Shown: positions 48,391-57,042 of the stretch, piece by piece
How positions within the stretch are numbered: position 1 is the stretch's first letter
Layout of the letters: each line of letters begins with the position of its first letter
Assembly: GCA_963712465.1 (NCBI GenBank)
Contig: CAVQHY010000008.1
Location: 248,001-312,000, forward strand
Reading direction: 5' to 3'
DNA length: 64,000 nt
DNA from: CAVQHY01 sp963712465
GTDB lineage: Bacteria > Actinomycetota > Thermoleophilia > Gaiellales > Gaiellaceae
Position numbers and translations under genes: made by a program
The notes under the pieces: model-generated
Databases searched by the model: none
What the model was told of the DNA's origin: nothing
What the model saw: only the letters and a program-made list of their open reading frames with translations

Positions 48391-49098
48391 TTACCTAGGG
48401 AGGATGCGGGGATCGTTCGAGATCACCCCGTCGACTCCCGTGGCGAGCACGCGCCGGAGGGTGACGGGATCGTCCACCGTCCAGGCGAAGACGGCGGTGC
48501 CGCCCCGGTGGCAGCGATCGACCGTCTCGCGCGAGAGCACGCGGTGCTCGAGCATGGCCGCGTCGGCGCACGCGTGCGCCACCAGCCCGCCGATCCGGTA
48601 CGGCAGACCGAGCCGGAGGGCGACGAGCCCGACAGGCACGGCGGGCGCGAGCAGGGGATGCCCGGAGACCCCGGCCCGGTCGTACGGATACGAGATCCCG
48701 GTCGCGAGCGCGGGCTCGAGCTGCTTGACCGCCCGGAGGCTCTCAGCAAAGACGGAGCAGACGAGCGCTCGGTCGACGAGATCGTGACGTCGCAGCGCGT
48801 CGACGACGACGCGCTCGTCGCCGAGCGATTTCAGGTCCACGTCCACCCCGACCTGCGCGTGAGCCCGGTCGGCGACGAAGCCGAGCGCCTCCTCGAGTGA
48901 GACGGGGTCGTCGCCGAGCTCCTCGACCGAGTGCGCGAGCACGAGGCCGGTCGGGCCCGGGCAGACGTCGAACTCGACGATGTCGACCCCGAGGCACAGG
49001 GCGGCCTCGAGCGACGCGATCGTGTTCTCGGGAGCGAGGGCGGCCGCGCCCTTGTGTCCGACGACGAGCGGCCGTCCCGGCGGCGATCGCAGCCTCAT
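48391..49098 (-). CDS. Glycerophosphodiester phosphodiesterase
   Basis: 235 residues of the GDPD TIM barrel: GHKGAAALAPENT (the catalytic GHRG with K in place of R), VDIVEFDV (metal E and D), VLAHSVEEL (catalytic H), VDVDLK, and the C-terminal VFAWTVDDP with GVDGVISNDP. It hydrolyses glycerophosphodiesters to glycerol 3-phosphate. Start ATG 49098 overlaps the upstream stop (ATGA). The R-to-K change is conservative; activity is probable. Confidence 0.88.
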   Translation of the reverse strand: MRLRSPPGRPLVVGHKGAAALAPENTIASLEAALCLGVDIVEFDVCPGPTGLVLAHSVEELGDDPVSLEEALGFVADRAHAQVGVDVDLKSLGDERVVVDALRRHDLVDRALVCSVFAESLRAVKQLEPALATGISYPYDRAGVSGHPLLAPAVPVGLVALRLGLPYRIGGLVAHACADAAMLEHRVLSRETVDRCHRGGTAVFAWTVDDPVTLRRVLATGVDGVISNDPRILPR

Positions 49099-50660
49099 GG
49101 TCTCGTCGGCAGATCGCCGTCCCGGGCGACGTAGGAGAGAACGACCCGATCGGTCAGCCATTCGACCGGCGCGCGGTCGTCGGTCCACGGCCGCCCGGTC
49201 GCCCTGACGGGCTCCGCCTGCACGAGAAACAGCGGCACGAGCGGCCGAAGCGCCGGATCGACGAACGCCGCCCGGCGCTCGAGCTCCTCCTCGGGAACGG
49301 AGCGGTCGAGCGCGATCAGGATCGTGTTGAAGTCCAGCGCCTTCCATGACCACACGGCGGGGAACACGCTCGCGAGCGTCCTCCCGATCGCCCGGGCGAG
49401 CCGGTTGTCGCCGGGGACTGCCGCAACGTTGAGCGCGACGATCCCGCCGGGGGTCAGGTGTGCACGCGCGAGGCGGAAGAACTCCTGCGTCGCGAGGTAG
49501 AACGGGACATACGGCTGACGGTAGGCGTCCCCGATGATCACGTCGTAGCGGTCACTCGAGCGTGCGAGAAACGGACGCGCGTCACCGGTGAACGTGTGGA
49601 CGTTCGGGTTGTCCCCGAGGCCGAGCAGACGACGGCCGGCCGCAGTCACCTCCGGATCGATCTCCACGCCGTCCATCCGTGCGTCCGGATAGAAGCGCCC
49701 GTATGCCCGTCCGATCGTGCCGCCGGCGCTGCCAAGGATCAGCACGCGCCCGACCGGCCGACCGAGCAGCCGCGGGACCAGCAGGAAGGTGTCCCAGTAG
49801 CCGCCCGTCAGCACCGTGTCGCGCCGCCAGACCGAGTGGGCCACGAGACCCTCGTTCAGCTCGAGAACGCGCGAGCCGTCGGCGCGCTCGCGAACCCGAA
49901 CGTACTGGTACGCGGACTCGGTCTCCCAGAGCACGCCATCGGCCGACCGGACGGCTCCGGCCGGGACGAGAGCGAGGACGAGGATCGCCAGCGTCGCGAG
50001 CTGCCAGCGGGCGCCGAGCAGGAGCGCCGCGGCGAACGCGAGCAGCGCCGCCGATACGAGCATGGTGCGCTGCGTGCCGATCAGAGGGATCGCGACGATC
50101 GCGGCAGCAAACGTGCCCAGGATGCCGCCGATTGTCGAGAGCGCATACATCCGCCCCGCAGTCGCTCCAGCCTCGCTCACACGCTCGAGCGACAGACGGA
50201 TCGCGAACGGCGAGACGGCACCGAGCAGCGTGACCGGCAAGGCGAAGAGCGCGAGTACGGCGACGAACGAGCCGACGACGGCTCCCGCCGACACCGCGTC
50301 CAGCCCGCCGGCCGTCAGGTCGAGGATCGGGCGGGAGACGAAGGGCAGCGCAGCGATCAGGAGCGCCGCGACCAGGACGATTCCACCGAGGACGCGGGGC
50401 TCCGGAGACCGGTCGGCCCAGCGTCCGCCGAGCCAGTAGCCGACCGCGAGGTAGAGCAGGACGAGGCCGATCAGGTTCGCCCAGACGACCGTGGAGCTGC
50501 CGAAGTAGGGCGCCACCAGGCGAGACGCGGCGATCTCGGTCGCCAGCGTGGCCGCGCCCGCGACGAGCACGACGAACCCGAGCCGGGCGGGTGAGAGCGT
50601 TGAACCGACGGTCGCGTCGGATGCCTGGGCGCCCGCGGCCACGCGCGGAGTGTGCCCCAT
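49095..50660 (-). CDS. Spermidine-synthase-like protein with N-terminal membrane domain
   Basis: 521 residues. The first ~230 form seven or eight TM helices (LATEIAASRLVAPYFGSSTVVWANLIG is the usual first helix pair of 'fused MFS/spermidine synthase' proteins). The soluble part has a SAM-type Rossmann motif LILGSAGGTIGRAYGRFYP, DGVEIDPEV and DVIIGDAY. Real polyamine synthesis is uncertain for this family. The ATG at 50660 (MGHTPRV) is favoured over 50705, which would overlap the divergent gene. First gene of a run through GDPD, transpeptidase and the ccm genes. Confidence 0.85.
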   Translation of the reverse strand: MGHTPRVAAGAQASDATVGSTLSPARLGFVVLVAGAATLATEIAASRLVAPYFGSSTVVWANLIGLVLLYLAVGYWLGGRWADRSPEPRVLGGIVLVAALLIAALPFVSRPILDLTAGGLDAVSAGAVVGSFVAVLALFALPVTLLGAVSPFAIRLSLERVSEAGATAGRMYALSTIGGILGTFAAAIVAIPLIGTQRTMLVSAALLAFAAALLLGARWQLATLAILVLALVPAGAVRSADGVLWETESAYQYVRVRERADGSRVLELNEGLVAHSVWRRDTVLTGGYWDTFLLVPRLLGRPVGRVLILGSAGGTIGRAYGRFYPDARMDGVEIDPEVTAAGRRLLGLGDNPNVHTFTGDARPFLARSSDRYDVIIGDAYRQPYVPFYLATQEFFRLARAHLTPGGIVALNVAAVPGDNRLARAIGRTLASVFPAVWSWKALDFNTILIALDRSVPEEELERRAAFVDPALRPLVPLFLVQAEPVRATGRPWTDDRAPVEWLTDRVVLSYVARDGDLPTRP

Positions 50661-50703
50661 CGGGGCTGCTCCGGCCGGAATATGTGCGAGAATGCCCGCC
50701 GCC

Positions 50704-50940
50704 ATGGCGACCCCCGCGCCGAAACGCGTCGACGTCGAGGCAAACCCCCCGATCGATCCGTGGGCGATACCTCTCGCCGTCCGAAAGGAGCGAGCGAGAC
50801 GCTATGCGCGGATCGAGCACGCCGCGGAGCAGCGCCGGGCACGCGTCCGCTTCTGGGCTCTGGTCATGGGCCTGCTCTTCTTCACCGTGCTCCTGAGCCT
50901 GACGATCCTGGATCAGATCCAGGCGCTGTTCGGGTTGTAG
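50704..50940 (+). CDS. Small single-pass membrane protein, 78 aa
   Basis: A polar N-terminal half (PPIDPWAIPLAVRKERARRYARIEHAAEQRRARV, helical and basic) is followed by one TM helix (FWALVMGLLFFTVLLSLTIL). An in-frame ATG 12 bases upstream (50692) is possible. Function unknown. 5 bases before the next gene on the same strand, so co-translated with it. Confidence 0.65.
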   Translation: MATPAPKRVDVEANPPIDPWAIPLAVRKERARRYARIEHAAEQRRARVRFWALVMGLLFFTVLLSLTILDQIQALFGL

Positions 50941-50945
50941 CGACC

Positions 50946-51377
50946 ATGGCCGAGCTGCGGTCTGGGGGCCCGCTGCACGCGGCGACGTTCTGGAGTCCGG
51001 GCGAGATGATCGCGTGGATCGCCGCGCTCGTTCTCACGCTCAGCTCGTTCATGGGCTGGTACTCGGGCTCCGGCGACGGCATCACGTTCTCCGTGATCGG
51101 GTGGCACACGGGCCTGATCGGCAAGCTCGTGTTCTTCCTGGGCCTGGTGACCCTCGCGTTTCTCGCCATCCGCGCGGCGGGCGCCCACCTCCCCTTTCCC
51201 GCGGGAGCCCTGGTGGCGCTCCTCGGCGCGGGCGGAACGATTCTCGTGCTCATCCGCGTCATCTCGATCCCGGACGATTTCCAGCCCGCGGGTCGGGGGA
51301 TCGGCATCTGGATCGCCCTTGCAGCGGGGGTCCTGCTGATTCTCGGGGGACTGCTGAAAGCAGCCGACGAGATGTGA
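50946..51377 (+). CDS. Four-TM membrane protein, 143 aa
   Basis: Hydrophobic helices at about 20-40, 58-76, 80-100 and 118-138; a short loop with GWYSGSGDGITFSVIGWHTG after helix 1 is reminiscent of small actinobacterial membrane proteins of unknown role. Its last 119 bases overlap the 3' end of the convergent PAP2 gene. Confidence 0.68.
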   Translation: MAELRSGGPLHAATFWSPGEMIAWIAALVLTLSSFMGWYSGSGDGITFSVIGWHTGLIGKLVFFLGLVTLAFLAIRAAGAHLPFPAGALVALLGAGGTILVLIRVISIPDDFQPAGRGIGIWIALAAGVLLILGGLLKAADEM

Positions 51378-51870
51378 GGCCGTACGCCGCGCCGACCGCG
51401 GCGCCGAGCGCCGCGCCTGCCAGCACGTCACCCGGGTAGTGCACGCCGACGTAGATCCTCGAGTATGCGACGGCGGCCGCGAGCGCGAGGAGGTACGGCA
51501 CGGCTCGCGGCGCGACCAGGCAGAGGAACAGGGCGCCGGCGAAGCTCGTCGCGGCGTGACCTGACGGAAACGAGCTGCCGACGCTGCGCGAGAGCAGAGG
51601 GTCTGCCTCGGGTACCGACGAGACGGGACGGGGTCGTGCGACGGCCGCCTTGAGCGCAAAGGCCAGCAGGTCGGCGGTCCAGACGCACGCGGCGGTCAGG
51701 AGAGCCGTCTGGAGCACACGAAGCCGGGCGCCGATCGCGACGACGGGCGCGAGCGCGATCCACAGGAGCCCCGCATAGCCCGCGATCGACAGTGCGACGA
51801 ACACCGGGTCGAGCACTCCTGACCGGTGCTCGACCACCCAGACGAACGAGCTGCGATCGAGTCCTCCCAA
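51259..51870 (-). CDS. PAP2-family phosphatase
   Basis: 203 residues with five or six TM helices and the three PAP2 motifs: KAAVARPRP, SFPSGHAATS and SRIYVGVHYPGDVLAG. It dephosphorylates lipid phosphates such as undecaprenyl or phosphatidyl pyrophosphates at the outer face. The last 40 residues (after YGLTSRRLL) are basic and unusual; this part is the stretch antisense to the preceding gene, so a shorter ancestral end is likely. Confidence 0.87.
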   Translation of the reverse strand: MGGLDRSSFVWVVEHRSGVLDPVFVALSIAGYAGLLWIALAPVVAIGARLRVLQTALLTAACVWTADLLAFALKAAVARPRPVSSVPEADPLLSRSVGSSFPSGHAATSFAGALFLCLVAPRAVPYLLALAAAVAYSRIYVGVHYPGDVLAGAALGAAVGAAYGLTSRRLLSAVPRESAGPPLQGRSRCRSPDPRAGNRPGSR

Positions 51871-51883
51871 CCGGGCGTCGCGT

Positions 51884-52153
51884 CTAGGGGCCGGTCACGG
51901 TGACGGTCACCGTTTGCGCCCGCGGCGCAACGGTGACCGGCTCGAGCGTTCGCACCAGCGTCTGCGTTCCACCCGGGTCCGGGCCATCTCCCACCGCCTT
52001 GCCGATCGCGAGGCCGGCGAAGAACGCTACCGCGAGCAGCGCGACAGCGGCCGCGATCCGGCCGGCCGCCCTGCGGCGGCGACGCCGGCTCGCGTCGCGG
52101 CGGCGGCGGCTCCGCTCGGCCGGAGTGGGCTCGATCGGCACACCTTCGGTCAC
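51884..52153 (-). CDS. Small single-pass membrane protein, 89 aa
   Basis: A very basic N-terminal part (RSRRRRDASRRRRRRAAGR), one TM helix (IAAAVALLAVAFFAGLAIGK) and a Thr/Val-rich extracellular tail. The GTG at 52153 overlaps the stop of the upstream 103-aa gene (GTGA). Function unknown; last gene of the ftsB-DUF501 run. Confidence 0.65.
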   Translation of the reverse strand: MTEGVPIEPTPAERSRRRRDASRRRRRRAAGRIAAAVALLAVAFFAGLAIGKAVGDGPDPGGTQTLVRTLEPVTVAPRAQTVTVTVTGP

Positions 52154-52461
52154 GGGGAGTAGTCGACGGCGGCGCGCGCGTACAGACCGAACGCGGCGTC
52201 CTGGACGAGCGCCGCGTCCCTGATCCCTGCGCGCGGCTTCGGCGGTGTCGCGTCGAGCACGACCTCTCGCACCCAGTCGTCAGCTTCCTCGTAGGCGCGG
52301 GCGAGATCGGCGAGCGTGAACGTCCCGCCGATCCGGCGTCGCAGCTCGGCCACGACGGCCTCGATCAGGAGCGCGAGGTGACGGTAGCGGGAGGTCTCCG
52401 GGCCGACCTGCCCGAGACGGCGGCAGCCCTCGTCCCACTGGTGACGGACGGCGTCGATCAT
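52150..52461 (-). CDS. Hypothetical protein, 103 aa
   Basis: A helical soluble protein (HLALLIEAVVAELRRRIGGTFTLADLARAYEEADDWVREVV) with a fold like small DNA-binding or dimerising proteins; no family assigned. The ATG at 52461 overlaps the DUF501 stop (ATGA) and its own stop overlaps the next GTG. Conserved placement after DUF501 suggests a shared role (inference). Confidence 0.7.
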   Translation of the reverse strand: MIDAVRHQWDEGCRRLGQVGPETSRYRHLALLIEAVVAELRRRIGGTFTLADLARAYEEADDWVREVVLDATPPKPRAGIRDAALVQDAAFGLYARAAVDYSP

Positions 52462-52928
52462 CGCGAGCCGCCGGCGGCCCTGCAGCGCGCGTCGGGACAC
52501 CAGCTCTCGCCGACCTCGGCGAGGATACGCTCGCCGAGCTCGTAGCCGGGCCGGGCGAGCGCGAAGGCGACGTGCGCGTGGAGGCACTTCAGCCGGGCAG
52601 GGTCGCGTGTGCCCGCGATGCCGACGTCGAGCGCGGGCCGGAGCGCCCGTTGCTGGGCGTCGGCCTCGGCAAGGCTTGTGCGAAGGTCGGCCGCCGACTG
52701 CGCTGCGCGGCTCCAACGCGCTACTCCGCCCGCCGCCTCGAGCCGCGCGACGCCCGCGACGAGCCATGGACATGTGAGGTAGTACGTGGTCGGAAAGGGC
52801 GTGCCGTCGGCGGCGTACGGAGCCTGCTCCGTCACCGCCGGAAAGCCGTACGGGCACCGGACGGCCACCCGCCGAAACGCGCGCGCAGCCCGGCCGAGCT
52901 GCCACGAGACCACGGCGAGGTCGTCCAC
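52458..52928 (-). CDS. DUF501 protein
   Basis: 156 residues with the DUF501 pattern: VSWQLGRAARAFRRVAVRCPYGFPAVTEQAP, then FPTTYYLTCPWLVAGVARLE and CLHAHVAFALARPGY. Conserved cysteines (RCPYG, LTCPW, CLHAH) and histidines suggest a structural or metal site. In actinobacteria it stands between ftsB and ppx; no ppx is seen here. GTG start, 46 bases after the ftsB-like stop. Confidence 0.87.
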   Translation of the reverse strand: MDDLAVVSWQLGRAARAFRRVAVRCPYGFPAVTEQAPYAADGTPFPTTYYLTCPWLVAGVARLEAAGGVARWSRAAQSAADLRTSLAEADAQQRALRPALDVGIAGTRDPARLKCLHAHVAFALARPGYELGERILAEVGESWCPDARCRAAGGSR

Positions 52929-52974
52929 GCCGTCATCGTATCGAGGGCCTGGACGGCTCCCTGAGAACTCGTTC

Positions 52975-53268
52975 CTAGCCGGGCTTGACGATGAAGAGTC
53001 GCTCCCCGGGTCGGACGAGGCCGAGCTTGCGGGCCTCGCGCACGATGAACTCGTCGGTGCCGGCGAGCGAGACCCTGCGCTCGAGCCGCGCGTTCTCAAG
53101 GGCGAGACGCTGGACGTCCGCCTCCCGGGCGGCGACCGACGCCTGCGCCTGCCGGTAGGCCCGGAGCGGCTGGACATAGGCGATCGCGATCGCGACGATC
53201 ACGGCGATGCCGAGCCAGCGCAGCGCGCTGGCCGAGCGGGAGCGGCGGGCGATTCGCGGCGAGGACAC
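52975..53268 (-). CDS. FtsB/DivIC-like septum formation protein
   Basis: 97 residues: a basic N-terminus, one TM helix (LGIAVIVAIAIAYVQPL), a coiled coil (QAQASVAAREADVQRLALENARLERRV) and the family tail YIVREARKLGLVRPGE (here FIVREARKLGL). It links early and late divisome parts together with FtsQ and FtsL. Follows pyk on the same strand. Confidence 0.87.
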   Translation of the reverse strand: MSSPRIARRSRSASALRWLGIAVIVAIAIAYVQPLRAYRQAQASVAAREADVQRLALENARLERRVSLAGTDEFIVREARKLGLVRPGERLFIVKPG

Positions 53269-53333
53269 TGGACTCCAACGGTTCGCCCGGAGCCCGCCGG
53301 CTCCTTCCTACCGGCCGAAGCTTGTCGAGCTGG

Positions 53334-54752
53334 TCAGGCCGTCTCGACCTTGATCAGGTTGGTCGTGCCCGGAATGTTCACGGCGGTGCCCGCCGTGATC
53401 ACGACGCGGTCGCCGGGCTCGACGATCCCCGTGGCTCTTGCCGCCTCGAGCGATCGGGCCCACAGGTCGTCGACGTCCTTGCATTCCTCGATTCGCGCGG
53501 GCACGACACCCCACTCGATCGCGAGCTGCTGGCAGGAATGAGCCCGGTGCGTGACCGCGATCACGGGACGCCGGGGGCGATGCCGCGCGACCGCGGACGC
53601 GGTGCGTCCGCTGAACGTCGGGACGAGAATCGCCACGGCACCGAGCACCTCGGCGATGTCACAGGCGGCGTTCGACATCGCTTCCCCGACGCTCGGAAAC
53701 GGGTGATCGGCGGTCTGGGCCAGCTCGTGCCGGTAGCCGAGGCTCGGCTCGACCGCGCGGGCGATCCGATCCATGGTCTGGACGCTCTCCAGGGGAAACC
53801 GTCCGACCGCCGTCTCTCCGGAGAGCATCAACGCCGAGGTGCCGTCGAGAATCGCGTTCGCGACGTCGGACGCCTCAGCGCGTGTCGGGTCGGCGTGCGT
53901 GATCATCGACTCGAGCATCTGCGTGGCAGTGATCGCGGGCTTGCCGTGCTCCAGCGCGGACAGGATGATCCTCTTCTGCACCAGGGGAACCGCGGCCGGC
54001 CCGATCTCGACGCCGAGGTCACCCCGGGCGACCATCACGGCGTCGGAGGCGCTGAGGATCTCCTCGAGCTCCTCCAGCGCCTCCGCCTTTTCGATCTTTG
54101 CAATCACGAGGGCGGGCGACCCAGCCGCATTCAGGCGCTCGCGCAGCTCACGGATGTCGTTTGCGGAACGTACGAACGACAGAGCGATGTAATCGACGCC
54201 CAGACCGAGCGCGAAGTCGAGGTCACGGAGGTCCTTCTCTGTCAGCGACGGGATCGGCAACGGGACCCCGGGGAGGTTGACGCCCTTGTGGGACGAGACA
54301 ACTCCACCCACGACGACGCGGCAACGCTGCCTCGAGCCGTCCGTCTCCTCGACGCGGAGGCGCACAGCGCCGTCATCGATCAGAAGCTCGTGACCGGGCT
54401 CGAGCACCTCGCCGAGCACCGGGGGGCTGATCGGTAGCTCACCAGCGCCGGCCGCGGGCTCCGGCGCGACCCAGATCTGATCTCCTGCATCGAGCTCCAG
54501 CGGCGCCGGGAGCTCTCCGACCCGCAGCTTCGGCCCCTGGAGGTCGGCGATGAGGGCAAGTGGCCGCCCCAAGCGCTCCTGCGCCGCCCGCACGAGCCGT
54601 GCCTCCTCCGCATGCTCGTCGTGCGTCCCATGCGAGAAGTTGAGGCGGGCGGCATCCATCCCGGCCTCGACGAGCTCGTCCAGCATCGTCGAGCTCCTCG
54701 TCGCCGGCCCCACCGTGCAGACGATCTTCGTCCGGCGCGGCACGCGGGTCAT
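53334..54752 (-). CDS. pyk: Pyruvate kinase
   Basis: 472 residues. RTKIVCTVGPATRS, ARLNFSHG, the active-site KIEKAEAL (catalytic lysine), MVARGDLGVEIG (Mg site), and ATQMLESMITHADPTRAEASDVANAILDG; the C-terminal domain follows. It makes pyruvate and ATP from PEP, the product of the enolase encoded next upstream. ATG at 54752 (MTRVPRRTKIV) is the family start. Confidence 0.97.
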   Translation of the reverse strand: MTRVPRRTKIVCTVGPATRSSTMLDELVEAGMDAARLNFSHGTHDEHAEEARLVRAAQERLGRPLALIADLQGPKLRVGELPAPLELDAGDQIWVAPEPAAGAGELPISPPVLGEVLEPGHELLIDDGAVRLRVEETDGSRQRCRVVVGGVVSSHKGVNLPGVPLPIPSLTEKDLRDLDFALGLGVDYIALSFVRSANDIRELRERLNAAGSPALVIAKIEKAEALEELEEILSASDAVMVARGDLGVEIGPAAVPLVQKRIILSALEHGKPAITATQMLESMITHADPTRAEASDVANAILDGTSALMLSGETAVGRFPLESVQTMDRIARAVEPSLGYRHELAQTADHPFPSVGEAMSNAACDIAEVLGAVAILVPTFSGRTASAVARHRPRRPVIAVTHRAHSCQQLAIEWGVVPARIEECKDVDDLWARSLEAARATGIVEPGDRVVITAGTAVNIPGTTNLIKVETA

Positions 54753-54940
54753 GCAGCCCACGTTAGCCGAGCCACCCACGGTCGGCCCGCGCCCAAGCGG
54801 CTGTGGGCGCACGTCGGCCCGAGGCCCCTCCCTGGGTGGGGGAGTGGCTCCACCCGCCTCCCGCCGCAGACTCTAGCGGCGCCGCTCGCCGGGGCGAGCC
54901 GCGAGAGCGTGACGATTTCGACCTTCGAGCGAGACGATTC

Positions 54941-56236
54941 TCAGGCGTCGGGGCGAGGGAACCGCGGAAACGCGTCCCAGCCCGGGTAGGTGGCCCGGTC
55001 GCCGAGTCGCTCCTCGATGCGGAGGAGCTGGTTGTACTTTGCAACCCGGTCGGTGCGGCACGGAGCTCCCGTCTTGATCTGACCCGTCGCGGTCGCGACG
55101 GCGAGGTCGGCGATCGTCGTGTCCTCCGTCTCGCCCGAGCGATGGGAGATCACGGCTGCGTATCCGCTGCGCCGGGCGACATCGATCGCGTCGAGCGTTT
55201 CGGTGAGCGTTCCGATCTGGTTCACCTTGACGAGGATCGCGTTTGCCACGTTTGCTTCGATTCCGCGGCGTAGCCGCTCGGCGTTGGTGACGAAGAGGTC
55301 GTCACCGACGAGCTGGACCGCGCCGCCGAGTCGCTGGGTGAGCGTCAGCCAGTCTCCCCATTCGTCCTCGGCGAGCCCGTCCTCGATCGAGACGATTGGG
55401 TATCGGTCGCAGAGCGACTCCCAGAACTCGATCAGCTCCTCGGCCGTGAGCTCCCGGCCCTCACCGACGAGCGCGTAGCGACCGTCGCGCCACAACTCGG
55501 TCGACGCCGGGTCGAGCGCGATCGCTATCCGCTCCCGGTGCCCGGCGCGCTCCGCGGCGTCGAGAATGGACTCGATCGCCTCCTCGCTCGAGTCGAGGTC
55601 GGGCGCGAACCCGCCCTCGTCGCCCACCCCGGTCGCGAGACCGCGCTCGTGGAGGAGCTCCTTCAGCGACTGGAACACTTCGACGCCGATCCGAAGCGCC
55701 TCGGAGAACGACGATGCGCCTGCAGGCACGACCATGAACTCCTGGAGGTCGAGGGAGTTCTGCGCGTGCACACCGCCGTTGAGGACGTTCATCATCGGAA
55801 CCGGAAGGACGTGCGCCTGCGCGCCCCCGATCCAGTCGTACAGGGGCACCCCCGCGGCCGCGGCCGCCGCCTTGGCGGCGGCGAGCGAGCACCCGAGCAC
55901 CGCGTTCGCACCCAGGCGGCTTTTGTTCGGCGTTCCGTCGAGCTCCACGAGCAGACCGTCGAGCGCCCGTTGATCCGCGGCGTCGGCCCCTTGTAGGGCG
56001 TCTGCGATCTCGCCGTCGACGTTCCCGACGGCGGTGAGAACGCCCCTGCCCAGGTACACCTGGGCGTCTCCGTCCCGGAGCTCGACCGCTTCGAACCGTC
56101 CTGTCGAGGCGCCGGAGGGCACGGCGGCGCGGCCGGTTGCGCCGGACGCGAGCGTGATCTCCACCTCGATCGTCGGATTGCCGCGTGAGTCGAGGATCTG
56201 ACGGGCCCGGCAGCCGGTGATCTCGCTTGCCCTCAC
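54941..56236 (-). CDS. eno: Enolase
   Basis: 431 residues. ARQILDSRGNPTIEVE, SGASTGRFEAVELRDGD, the Mg ligands (D in VSIEDGLAEDEW and GDDLFVTN), the catalytic K in LVKVNQIGTLTET and the SHRSGETEDTTIADL loop. It converts 2-phosphoglycerate to PEP. GTG at 56236 overlaps the mazG stop by 4 bases (GTGA). Confidence 0.97.
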   Translation of the reverse strand: MRASEITGCRARQILDSRGNPTIEVEITLASGATGRAAVPSGASTGRFEAVELRDGDAQVYLGRGVLTAVGNVDGEIADALQGADAADQRALDGLLVELDGTPNKSRLGANAVLGCSLAAAKAAAAAAGVPLYDWIGGAQAHVLPVPMMNVLNGGVHAQNSLDLQEFMVVPAGASSFSEALRIGVEVFQSLKELLHERGLATGVGDEGGFAPDLDSSEEAIESILDAAERAGHRERIAIALDPASTELWRDGRYALVGEGRELTAEELIEFWESLCDRYPIVSIEDGLAEDEWGDWLTLTQRLGGAVQLVGDDLFVTNAERLRRGIEANVANAILVKVNQIGTLTETLDAIDVARRSGYAAVISHRSGETEDTTIADLAVATATGQIKTGAPCRTDRVAKYNQLLRIEERLGDRATYPGWDAFPRFPRPDA

Positions 56237-57042
56237 CGGGTCTGCGCCTCCTTGGCCCGATCGAAGTACGCGTCCTGGGCCTCCAGAGGAAGCCGCGCGA
56301 ACTCGTGGCCGTCGGCCGCGGCGATGCGCTCCGCCTCGTCCACGCGCGCGACGAAGCGGCCGCCCGCCCGCCGAAGCTCGAGCTCGGGGTCGACGTTGAG
56401 ACGCCGCGCGACGTTCACGCACGCGAAGAGCACGTCCCCGAGCTCGGCGGCGACGGCTGGATCGGGCTGGCGCTCGGGTGCGACGGCCGGAGCGCGGGCG
56501 ATCTCGTCCCGAAGCTCGGCGAGCTCGTCCTCCAGATCGGCGAACGCGCTCTCGGCATCCGAGTAGTCGAAGCCGACGACGGACGCGCGCTGCTGCACCT
56601 TGCGTGCGTTGAGAAGCGCAGGGAGGTTGCCGGGCACGTCGTGGAAGATCCCCTGCCGCTCCTCCTGCTCCGCCTTCAACTCCTCCCAGCGGCGCTTGAC
56701 GGCGACGGCCCCCTCGACGACGGCGTCACCGAAGACATGCGGGTGTCTACGGACGAGCTTCGCATGAATGGATTCGGCAACCCGGGCGAGGTCGCCGGCG
56801 CCGCGTTCCTCGAGTAGGAGGGCGAGAAAGTACACCTGGAAGAGCAGGTCGCCGAGCTCGTCGAGAAGCTTCGCATCGTCGTGGGCGAGGGCCGCGTCGG
56901 CCACCTCGTACGCCTCTTCGACCGTGTGCGGAACGATCGAGCGAGCGGTCTGCTCGCGATCCCACGGGCACTCGCGCCGGAGACGCTCGGCCAGCCCCTG
57001 AAGCTCGAGCAGCGCCTGCGCGAGGCCCTCGCGATCCGGCAC
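56233..57042 (-). CDS. mazG: Nucleoside triphosphate pyrophosphohydrolase MazG
   Basis: 269 residues in the two-domain MazG layout. Domain 1: CPWDREQTARSIVPHTVEEAYEVADA with the EExxE...ExxD metal set and LDELGDLLFQVYF. Domain 2: DLEDELAELRDEIA, then ELGDVLFACVNVARRL. It hydrolyses (non-canonical) NTPs to NMP and PPi. The GTG at 57042 shares one base with the stop of the PPIase gene, fixing the start. Confidence 0.94.
   Translation of the reverse strand: MPDREGLAQALLELQGLAERLRRECPWDREQTARSIVPHTVEEAYEVADAALAHDDAKLLDELGDLLFQVYFLALLLEERGAGDLARVAESIHAKLVRRHPHVFGDAVVEGAVAVKRRWEELKAEQEERQGIFHDVPGNLPALLNARKVQQRASVVGFDYSDAESAFADLEDELAELRDEIARAPAVAPERQPDPAVAAELGDVLFACVNVARRLNVDPELELRRAGGRFVARVDEAERIAAADGHEFARLPLEAQDAYFDRAKEAQTR

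Noticed and set aside
48391..49353. Longer N-terminus for the glycerophosphodiesterase
   Set aside because: The extra 85 residues are antisense-like, basic and overlap the preceding gene; the ATG at 49098 makes a clean ATGA overlap.
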